6,549 nucleotides of DNA from Myxococcales bacterium (GTDB lineage: Bacteria; Myxococcota; Polyangia; Fen-1088): contig PMCR01000154.1 in assembly GCA_003155465.1 (NCBI GenBank), positions 1-6,549 of the forward strand. Reading direction: 5' to 3'. Below are positions 1 to 6,088 of the stretch, piece after piece. The notes below the pieces were generated by a model. That model was not told where the DNA came from. It made no database searches and saw only the letters and a list, made by a program, of their open reading frames with translations. A program made the position numbers and the translations under genes. Numbering within the stretch: the stretch's first letter is position 1; every line of letters starts with the position of its first letter.

Positions 1-668
1 CCGAGGTGGCCAACGGCGGCACGCTTTTCCTGGACGAGGTGGGCGAATTGCCCAGCGATGTGCAGCCCAAGATCCTGACGTTCCTCGACTCGGGCCGTTT
101 CCGCAAGCTGGGCGGCGTGGCTGAGCAGACCAGCTCAGCGCGCGTGGTGGCCGCCACCAACCGTGATCTGCAGAAACAGATCGCGGCGGGAGCCTTTCGC
201 GAGGATCTATGGTTTCGCCTCTCGGTGTTCCGCATCGACGTGCCCCCGCTGCGCCAGCGCCCCGAGGATCTGCTGCCGCTCGCCCACGCCATCCTGGCCG
301 ATCTGGCGGCTGAACTGGGCCGCCGCGAGGTGCGGCTGGGCCCGCACGCGCTGGAGCGCATGGCGCGCTACCCGTTCCCCGGGAACGTGCGCGAACTGCG
401 CAGCGTGCTCGAACGCGCGCTGGTGCTGGCTGCGGGGCCCGAGCTTGATCTCGATGTGCTGGCCGGCTCGGCCGCGCCATCCGCGATGCCAGCCGGCGAC
501 ACATTTCGCGTCGAAGGCCCGCCCATTGACATGGAGGATCTCCAGCGCCGTTATGCGCGCCACGCCCTCGAACAGCTTAGCGGCAAGCGCATGGAAGCGG
601 CCCGCGCGCTCGGGATTTCCTATCCGACCTTTCTCAAGCGCATCGGCAGTGACGAGGAGCCGCAGTAG
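1..668 (+). CDS. Sigma-54-dependent transcriptional activator (NtrC-type), C-terminal part
   Basis: Partial gene, cut by the left window edge; the reading frame begins with the codon at position 3 and stops with TAG at 666-668. Residues are counted from the codon at position 6. Visible parts of a sigma-54 activator AAA+ domain are the Walker B segment GGTLFLDEVGEL (4-15), sensor I with ATNRDL (50-55), the arginine-finger region FREDLWFRL (64-72) leading into the family-typical VPPLRQR (79-85), and sensor II FPGNVREL (124-131). A linker follows, then a Fis-type helix-turn-helix at about 185-213 (GKRMEAARALGIS, then YPTFLKRI). Proteins of this family use ATP hydrolysis to open sigma-54 promoter complexes from upstream sites. 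Walker A, the GAFTGA loop and the sensory N-terminal domain lie outside the window. It therefore cannot be told whether this is a two-component response regulator or another sensor type, and its targets are unknown. It converges with the membrane-protein gene on the other strand, 42 bp away. Confidence 0.95.
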   Translation, partial: EVANGGTLFLDEVGELPSDVQPKILTFLDSGRFRKLGGVAEQTSSARVVAATNRDLQKQIAAGAFREDLWFRLSVFRIDVPPLRQRPEDLLPLAHAILADLAAELGRREVRLGPHALERMARYPFPGNVRELRSVLERALVLAAGPELDLDVLAGSAAPSAMPAGDTFRVEGPPIDMEDLQRRYARHALEQLSGKRMEAARALGISYPTFLKRIGSDEEPQ

Positions 669-710
669 ATGCGGTCACAAGGCCAACAATCGAGACTACA
701 TCAAGCCGAG

Positions 711-2759
711 CTACCCCGCGTTCCGCATCACCGGAACGCGCCGTCGTCGCCAACCCATCCACCCCCCGCAGGCGACGATCAATATCAGTGCGACGACCGA
801 GAGCGCTGTCCCCAAACGCTGATTCGGCGTTCCCCGATATGCGATGGACACATCCGAATGACCGGGCAGCGCCGTCACTATCATTCGTCCCCAGTCGCCG
901 GCTTGGTCGCCAACGCTCTGCTTGCCATTGACGCTGATCTCCCACCCGAGCCACGCCGTCGTGCGCACGAGCAGCTGGCCACCCGCAGCGGAATCGATCG
1001 CAAACCGCCTCCTCCCAGGCTCCCACTTGATATTCGTGATGGTGCCCTCACCACTCAGCCATTCCACGGGAGAGAACGTGCGCGGGGGCAACCCACGGTT
1101 GGATTGGGTCAACGGCTGATATTCCGATACATCTTCCAGCAAAGCCTCGTTCTTGGCATTGATGTGAATGAGGCCTCTAAAATCCTGGATCGGCCCGGCG
1201 CTGGCGTCACCTTCCTGCCCGGCCTTGCCCATCTTCTCTAGCAGAGCATCCGTCCGCTCGCTGTCGCCCTTGTTCCAGTCCACGAAGGCCATCGTGGTCG
1301 CGAAGGCCTGAGTGGACATCCAGAGACTGACCAGCCAAACCGGCACGCGCCACAAGAGATCCTTGCGCTGCCGGCTTCGGGTCGTCAGCAACAGCACGTA
1401 TCCCCAAAGCGGCATTGTGGCCACCGTCAAGATGGCCATCCACCGCCATGCGAATTGAATCGTGTTGAGGACCGGGAAGAGCCGGTAGATCCCCCGGGAC
1501 AGGTCGGTCATCATCATCGCAGAGATACCGGCCATGGCCAGCAGAGCAGCGATCCGTCGTTCCTTCACTTCGCCGTTCAGATGACCGCTGCGCCGGAGGA
1601 GCCCGAAAGCCGCTATCGTCACCAGACAGCCGAATACAAAGGCCGGCACCATGCTGCCGTCAAAGCCTTCCGCCGTCTTGAGAGACAGTCGGCTCAATTC
1701 CGGTGCCAGCAAGCGCTTGAAAGGCAGCACAGTGTCGTCGGCGGTGAGAGTCTTGATATGGACGTATTTCTGGTCCTGAATGGCCGACGCCAAATAGAAG
1801 GCGTCCAGGCCAATGCCTGCCAGCATCGGCACGAACCCTCGGCGAATCCAGCGAACCACGTCAGACCAACCGCGCGAGGTGATGAGCGCAGCGAGTCCGA
1901 TGCAGCATGCGCCAAGCAGAAGTAGCGCCGGGTGGCACAGGGCATAGGCTGCGGTGACCAGAATCAGGGTGAAGCGAGCCACCAGGCCGGGACTGTCGAT
2001 GCTGCGCAGGAGCGCCACAAACAACCAGGGAAGCAGCGCCATGGCCCAGATCTCGGCGAGCGCGCCGCGCACGTAGACATCCATCAGTGCATAGGGCGAA
2101 AGCAGTGTCAGGACGGCCACCAGCCCAGGCAGCCAACGATGGCGCCGCGCAAAGAGCATGCCGGTAAGTCGAGCCATCCCGAGGGCCATGACGAGCAGGG
2201 CCGTCCAGAATGACAACAGCACGCTGGTTGAAATGGACAATCCCAACCCGACCGAGAAGGGGAGCACGCTGTACATGCAGAACGGGCCGTAGAAGTGGAA
2301 CGTCGGACTTCCGAGACCGACAAACGTGTGCTCCATCCAGCGTGGGTACAGGATGCCGTGACGAAATTGCTCGGCCCATTCATAGCTCCAGATGACGTTC
2401 GGCGCGTAGGAATGGGACATGGGATACCGGCCATCAACGGCGTGAAGCGTGACTACATAGAGAGCCGGAATGATGAGCAGAAGCCAGGGATTCGCCCGGC
2501 GAGCCGCGCTCGCCACCGAGACGGCCCAGGCGAACGGAGTGGACACCGCCCTAAATTGCCGTGCGCGCGTTTCTGGTTCATCGGGAGCGGCGCCACGGAT
2601 CGTTGGACTTGCTCTTTCGCCGTCGCAAGGAGGCGTGTCCGAGGAACCCTGTGACACATCGCTGGTCGACCACTCAGCGGCGCAGCTAGCATCGCTTTCA
2701 GCTATCGACACCCCGTGTCCGAGCGAGGCAGCGCCGCTCGATATTGTGCAGGCGGCCAT
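711..2759 (-). CDS. Polytopic membrane protein, PTPS-related / YfhO-like (GT-C-like fold)
   Basis: Minus-strand gene of 682 codons if started at the ATG at 2759. The first 90 residues are hydrophilic and Ser/Ala/Gly-rich. The first membrane segment is at about 91-108 (LLLIIPALYVV). The region after it carries LYPRW (137-141), GLGSPTFHFYGP (148-159), YVRGALAEIWA (229-239) and QFAWRW (436-441). I recognise these as typical of membrane proteins annotated '6-pyruvoyl-tetrahydropterin synthase related', similar to YfhO and to GT-C glycosyltransferases. About ten further hydrophobic segments follow up to about 490. A probable extracytoplasmic beta-rich domain lies at about 560-645 (WLGWEISVNGK at 603-613), then a last membrane helix at 649-668 and an Arg-rich tail. 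Homologues are thought to act on cell-surface glycans or lipids; the substrate here is unknown. Start choice is weak: the ATG has only a poor GGGA about 11 nt upstream. A GTG at 2546-2544 (codon 72) would give 611 residues and drop the atypical leader. It converges with the sigma-54 activator and diverges from the efflux operon. Confidence 0.85.
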   Translation of the reverse strand: MAACTISSGAASLGHGVSIAESDASCAAEWSTSDVSQGSSDTPPCDGERASPTIRGAAPDEPETRARQFRAVSTPFAWAVSVASAARRANPWLLLIIPALYVVTLHAVDGRYPMSHSYAPNVIWSYEWAEQFRHGILYPRWMEHTFVGLGSPTFHFYGPFCMYSVLPFSVGLGLSISTSVLLSFWTALLVMALGMARLTGMLFARRHRWLPGLVAVLTLLSPYALMDVYVRGALAEIWAMALLPWLFVALLRSIDSPGLVARFTLILVTAAYALCHPALLLLGACCIGLAALITSRGWSDVVRWIRRGFVPMLAGIGLDAFYLASAIQDQKYVHIKTLTADDTVLPFKRLLAPELSRLSLKTAEGFDGSMVPAFVFGCLVTIAAFGLLRRSGHLNGEVKERRIAALLAMAGISAMMMTDLSRGIYRLFPVLNTIQFAWRWMAILTVATMPLWGYVLLLTTRSRQRKDLLWRVPVWLVSLWMSTQAFATTMAFVDWNKGDSERTDALLEKMGKAGQEGDASAGPIQDFRGLIHINAKNEALLEDVSEYQPLTQSNRGLPPRTFSPVEWLSGEGTITNIKWEPGRRRFAIDSAAGGQLLVRTTAWLGWEISVNGKQSVGDQAGDWGRMIVTALPGHSDVSIAYRGTPNQRLGTALSVVALILIVACGGWMGWRRRRVPVMRNAG
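744..778. repeat. Inverted repeat at the 3' end of the membrane-protein gene
   Basis: TCGTCGCC (744-751) is the exact reverse complement of GGCGACGA (771-778), with a 19-nt spacer. It lies inside the last codons of the minus-strand membrane-protein gene and about 75 nt past the stop of the convergent activator gene. It could fold in a read-through transcript from either side and act as a weak transcription barrier. No T-run follows on either strand, and the minus-strand side is constrained by Trp/Arg codons, so it may be incidental. Confidence 0.3.
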
Positions 2760-3056
2760 GTTGGTATAGATCCCGTGGAGTTCGTCACTGTGGGCCCTAG
2801 CGATCTCGTCCCACCCTCCGTAGGAAGGTAGATCGATGGGCTTCTTGAGTCCGCCAAACGCAAGCCGTGTGCCACGCGCCGATAGCCGAAAAACCCGGCC
2901 AAACCAAGGCCCGGGACAGCGGCCGAGTGGAATTTCAGGACGCCCGTGTCGCGGTCATGTCGTTCAGGTTGACCAGCAGAGCGGTCGCACCCTGCCCAAG
3001 AGGACCCTGGCCGCGATGCCACCACCCGACAGAGGCTGCCCAGCCACTCGCCGCGC

Positions 3057-3082
3057 CCCCCACCCCAAATCACGAGTGGGGG
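3057..3082. repeat. GC-rich inverted repeat / hairpin
   Basis: CCCCCAC (3057-3063) pairs perfectly with GTGGGGG (3076-3082) across a 12-nt loop, giving a 7-bp stem of nearly all G:C pairs. It sits in the gap between the divergent genes. The plus-strand side is followed by CAGGGCAG and the minus-strand side by GCGCGGCG, so neither has the T-run of an intrinsic terminator. It may be a protein-binding dyad or a structure in a leader transcript; the role is unknown. Confidence 0.45.
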
Positions 3083-3225
3083 CAGGGCAGCGGAGCCTGG
3101 GCGAAGCGATCAAGGTCACATCCGCAGAAACCGGTTGGAATCAACTGCACCTCGTGCTCGCGGAACTCCTTCCAGCACACAGATTGCGCCCTCGCACCCG
3201 CCCCGCGGACCCGCCGTCGCACGCA

Positions 3226-3241
3226 CGCGGGCGCGCCCGCG
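3226..3241. repeat. Perfect 16-bp GC-only palindrome
   Basis: CGCGGGCGCGCCCGCG reads identically on both strands, centred between 3233 and 3234. It is embedded in an alternating CG/CA-rich tract (about 3217-3257). It lies roughly 310 bp upstream of the efflux operon. Perfect dyads of this length can be dimeric regulator operators or cruciform/Z-DNA-prone sites. In GC-rich DNA such a palindrome is also more likely by chance than usual, so no function is assigned. Confidence 0.5.
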
Positions 3242-3548
3242 CACAGACGCGCGGCACTTCCACATCGGACCCTATCGACATAGCTGTGAGCCAGCAGGCT
3301 GCGCACGCCCGCTATGGCTGCTGACCCCGGCTTGCAACCACAGTGAACATCTCAAGCCACGTGTTACTCGGAACAAATAGCTGCCGATGGCGCACCACTC
3401 TTGAATTGGTGTGGCCAGTCTGCCAACGGAATGAAAAAATCTTTCCGGCTCGGCTTCGAGCTGCAAGGATGTTTCACCATGCCTCGCGCAAAGTCGCGCC
3501 GTTGCGTGCTTCGGAGCGGGCACGGAGCTTGCTACATGCCAAGCATCG

Positions 3549-4877
3549 ATGTTCTCCCCGTCTACCCTTCCTGCTGCCCTTCTCCTGCTTGGCTTGGCCG
3601 AGCCGGGGCAGCCGGCTGCGCTCCGGCTTGCTGCGCTGCCGCCCGACGCTGAACTGGGCCGTTTGCTATGGGAACGCGCTCCCGACCTGGCGGCTGCCCG
3701 TGCCCGCGTGGCCACGGCGCGCGCGCAGATCGTCCGGGTCGAGACGCTGCCCAACCCCACGCTGGACCTAAGCTGGAACACCATTCCCGTGGGCGAGACC
3801 AATCCGCCCGGGCTTTCCAACCGCATGGCCAATGTCCCCAACTACAGCGTGGGGTTGACCCAGCCCTTTGAGATCCGCAAGCGTGGCCCGCGCCAGCGTG
3901 CGGCCCGCTACGGGGCCGAGGCGGCGCTGTGGGATGCGGCCGATCAGCTTCGCCAGACCTGGCTCGACCTCCTCGCCGTGGTCGGGCGCGTCGCCTCGTC
4001 CGAGCAGCGCATAGCCGCGCTCTCGGCACTGGTGGAGGATTCGGCCAGGTTGACCGAGCTGCAGCGCCGCCGTGCCGAGAAGGGCGACGCCGCGGCCCTG
4101 GAGTACGAGCGAGCGCACCTGGAGGAAGAGCGACTGCGCTCGTCGCTGGCCGAGGAGCGGCACAAGCTGGCCACCGCGCTGACCGACTGTGCGCGCCTCA
4201 CCGGTGCCGCCTGCGAGCCGTTTGGCAGCGCGGACAAGGCGCAGACCTTCTTCGACAACGCTGTCGCGCATTCGGCGGACAGTCTGGAGGGCCTGCGGGC
4301 CAAGCTGGACGATCGACCCGACCTGAAATCACTGGCGGCCACGGAAGAGGCAGCCCAGGCCACCGACGACCTGGCACAGGCGCGGATTTGGCCCGATCCC
4401 GCGGTGCGGCTGGGCTTCGTATACGACACGTTCGCGCTCTCGGGCGCGCAAAACAAGAGTGTCTCGGTCGCCCTCGCCTTCCCGCTGCCGGTATTCGAGC
4501 GCGGCCGCGCGGATCGGGCCGAGGCCTCGGCCAGCCGCTGGGCCGCGCGCCGCAGCCGCGATCTGGCCACGGCACAGGCCAATCTGGAACTGCCCCTGCT
4601 GCTGCGCCAGATGGACGAGCTGCGCGCCCGGCGTCTGCGCACCCGCGGGACCACCCTGCCCATGGCGCAAGGGATCGTCGACCGCATCGCCCAGGCGGTC
4701 ACCGCTGGGGGAGCTGCCCTGCAGGATCTGCTGCAAGCACGGCGCACGCTGGGCGAGTTGCTGGCTGATGCCGCTGACCTGGAATTGGCCAGCTTCGAGA
4801 CTTCTCTTGCGCTGTTGCGCGCTGCCGGGACTTCCCCGGTAGCCATCGATGATCTCCGACGACGGGTGATGCCATGA
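3549..4877 (+). CDS. Outer-membrane efflux channel, TolC/CzcC-CusC family
   Basis: Outer-membrane factor of a tripartite efflux pump, 442 residues, a normal length for the family. It would form a trimeric beta-barrel and alpha-helical tunnel through the outer membrane and periplasm that receives substrate from the RND pump and adaptor encoded next. Family features are a hydrophobic leader (LPAALLLLGLA, 7-17) and two structurally repeated halves. The first half has LPNPTLDLSW (67-76) and LTQPFEIRKRGPRQ (103-116), followed by long helices (about 118-215). The second half has DDRPDLKSL (254-262), RIWPDPAVRLGF (279-290) and AFPLPVFERGRADRA (310-324), then helices to about 425. No lipobox cysteine is seen, unlike CusC. 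The leader lacks the usual positive N-terminal residues, and no Shine-Dalgarno sequence is well placed before the ATG. This start is still the only standard one upstream of the leader, since the in-frame TGA is at 3432-3434. The last codons overlap the adaptor gene. Czc-type naming rests on the operon layout and the neighbouring pump. Confidence 0.93.
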   Translation: MFSPSTLPAALLLLGLAEPGQPAALRLAALPPDAELGRLLWERAPDLAAARARVATARAQIVRVETLPNPTLDLSWNTIPVGETNPPGLSNRMANVPNYSVGLTQPFEIRKRGPRQRAARYGAEAALWDAADQLRQTWLDLLAVVGRVASSEQRIAALSALVEDSARLTELQRRRAEKGDAAALEYERAHLEEERLRSSLAEERHKLATALTDCARLTGAACEPFGSADKAQTFFDNAVAHSADSLEGLRAKLDDRPDLKSLAATEEAAQATDDLAQARIWPDPAVRLGFVYDTFALSGAQNKSVSVALAFPLPVFERGRADRAEASASRWAARRSRDLATAQANLELPLLLRQMDELRARRLRTRGTTLPMAQGIVDRIAQAVTAGGAALQDLLQARRTLGELLADAADLELASFETSLALLRAAGTSPVAIDDLRRRVMP

Positions 4878-6064
4878 CCACCACGCTGATTTCCGACCGA
4901 CCCAGCATGACCACGCCCTCGCCACAAAGAGCACGAGCCAAGAAGCTGGGTCTGGCCGCGCTGATCCTGGCCGCTGCCACCATGGCCTGGGTGCTTCTGG
5001 GCGGCGACGGCAAGACGCCAGCGGCCTCCCCCGCGCGTCTAGCCGACGCGAGCGGCGTAAACCTGCCCACCTCTGCGCCGCAGTGGAGGTACGTGGAACT
5101 GGCGGTTGCGCAAGCGGCGCCGCCGCTGGCACCCCTGCCCAATCCCGGCCGCATCACCTTCGACGAGCGGCGCAGCTCCGCCGTGGGCACTCCCCTTTCC
5201 GGGCGCATCGATCGCGTGTCAGTGCGCTTGGGCGATCACGTGGAGAAGGGCGCGCGCCTGTTTTCCGTGCGCAGCGGCGAGATGGCCGAGTTGGAGAGCG
5301 CGCGCGAGTCAGCCCGTGCCGATGTGGTGGTCAAGCAGAAGGTGTTGGAACGAACACGCGATCTAGTGCGCCTGCAGGCCACGGCTGAGAAGGAACAACT
5401 CATTGCCGAGGCTCAGTTGAAAGAGGCAGAACTGGCCCAGCAGACTGCGCGTTCCAAGCTGCAAAGCCTGAAGATCGCCGCCGATGGCCCCAACCTGTTT
5501 TGGGTCACGGCGCCGCGACGGGGAGCCGTGGTGGACATCGATGTCTACGCGAACCAGGAGGTGACGCCGGGACGGGACAAGCCCCTGGTACAGATCTCCG
5601 ATCTGGACGAAGTCCTGGTTCTGGCCGATGTGGCCGAGAACGATTCGGACGACGTGAGGGAAGCCGCCGAGGTCGAGATCCGGGCCCAAGCAGGCACCGT
5701 GGTGCGCAAGGGCAAGGTCGAGAATATCTCCGAGGTGGTGGACCCGCAGCGGCGCGCGGTTGAGGTGCGCATCCGAGTAGCCAACCTGGATCGGGCGCTG
5801 CGGCCCAACAGCCTAGTCGAGATCCTGTTCTCGCCGCCTGCCGCTGCCTTGCGGGTGCGGGTGCCGTCGAATGCAGTGGTGACGGACGGGGCGAAATCCG
5901 TGGTGTTCGTGGCCAAGACTGCTACCCGCCTGGAGCGCGTGCCCGTCACCCTGGGCCGCCAGCGCGACGGCGAGGTGGAGCTGCTCGCCGGCCTTGCGCC
6001 CGGAACCCGCTACGTCGCAGCCGGCGCACTCCTCCTGCTCAACGAAGTCGACCTGGCGGACTAG
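4874..6064 (+). CDS. Periplasmic adaptor (membrane-fusion protein) of RND efflux pump, CzcB/CusB-like
   Basis: Links the inner-membrane RND pump to the outer-membrane channel; 396 residues. After a cationic stretch (QRARAKK, 18-24) a single membrane anchor spans about 25-43. The periplasmic part then follows the HlyD/CusB order. GRITFDERR (92-100) precedes the first lipoyl half GTPLSGRIDRVSVRLGDHVEKG (105-126). A fairly short helical hairpin rich in Ala, Glu and Lys runs over about 133-200. The second lipoyl half is VTAPRRGAVVDIDVYANQEV (211-230). A beta-barrel follows with VVDPQRRAVEVRIRVAN (288-304) and LRPNSLVEI (309-317). The membrane-proximal domain starts at VPSNAVV (330-336) and reaches the C-terminus. 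No His- or Met-rich metal-binding segment is seen. The ATG at 4874 overlaps the preceding TGA (ATGA), the usual sign of translational coupling; Met12 at 4907 is a possible alternative start. The pump gene begins 24 bp after its stop. Confidence 0.95.
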   Translation: MTTTLISDRPSMTTPSPQRARAKKLGLAALILAAATMAWVLLGGDGKTPAASPARLADASGVNLPTSAPQWRYVELAVAQAAPPLAPLPNPGRITFDERRSSAVGTPLSGRIDRVSVRLGDHVEKGARLFSVRSGEMAELESARESARADVVVKQKVLERTRDLVRLQATAEKEQLIAEAQLKEAELAQQTARSKLQSLKIAADGPNLFWVTAPRRGAVVDIDVYANQEVTPGRDKPLVQISDLDEVLVLADVAENDSDDVREAAEVEIRAQAGTVVRKGKVENISEVVDPQRRAVEVRIRVANLDRALRPNSLVEILFSPPAAALRVRVPSNAVVTDGAKSVVFVAKTATRLERVPVTLGRQRDGEVELLAGLAPGTRYVAAGALLLLNEVDLAD

Positions 6065-6088
6065 GCGCGGGTTCCGAGAAACAGCCTC

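Larger units (their letters stand above)
2760..3548. other. 789-bp spacer between divergent genes, no supported gene
   Basis: This region separates the minus-strand membrane-protein gene from the plus-strand efflux operon, so it should carry the promoters of both. Open frames exist on both strands, but their translations are rich in Arg, Pro and Ala, show no domain I recognise, overlap one another and lack good ribosome-binding sites, so none is called. On the minus strand the frame of the membrane protein stays open from 2760 up to a TGA at 2957-2955 without any ATG, GTG or TTG. Structured elements are a hairpin at 3057-3082, a palindrome at 3226-3241 and a short dyad GCTCG-gctt-CGAGC at 3448-3461. 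I scanned the last 250 bp by eye for sigma-70 and sigma-54 promoter patterns and for known metal-regulator boxes, and found no convincing match. Confidence 0.6.

Noticed and set aside
2702..3073. A minus-strand 123-codon frame upstream of the membrane protein as a separate gene
   Set aside because: It overlaps the start of the membrane-protein frame, has no recognised domain and shows no supported start. I kept it only as part of the unassigned spacer.
3130..3160. A T-arm-like GGTTGGAATC segment suggesting a tRNA
   Set aside because: No matching acceptor, D or anticodon arms could be drawn around it.
2836..3324. Plus-strand open frames in the spacer (2836-3324 and 2867-3283)
   Set aside because: The translations are Arg/Pro/Ala-rich with no recognisable domain, they overlap each other in different frames, and they lack Shine-Dalgarno sequences. 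Long open frames by chance are expected in GC-rich DNA.
3300..3548. A sigma-54 promoter upstream of the efflux operon, which would link it to the sigma-54 activator at the left end
   Set aside because: TGGCGCACCACTCTTGA (about 3389-3405) resembles the -24 element but lacks GC at the correct -12 spacing. Other GG/GC pairs have the wrong spacing. The activator gene is also nearly 3 kb away with an unrelated convergent gene between them.
3431..3652. A start at ATG 3431 (MKKSFRLG...) as the true N-terminus of the channel protein, with a frameshift
   Set aside because: The opening looks signal-like, but no hydrophobic core follows. There is no usable ribosome-binding site, and the frame does not connect to the channel without an indel. 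The frame from 3549 supplies its own hydrophobic leader.
3944..4927. A 327-codon minus-strand open frame opposite the channel gene
   Set aside because: Its translation is a low-complexity Ser/Arg/Ala sequence, typical of the antisense of a GC-rich gene. The plus-strand frame carries all the family motifs.
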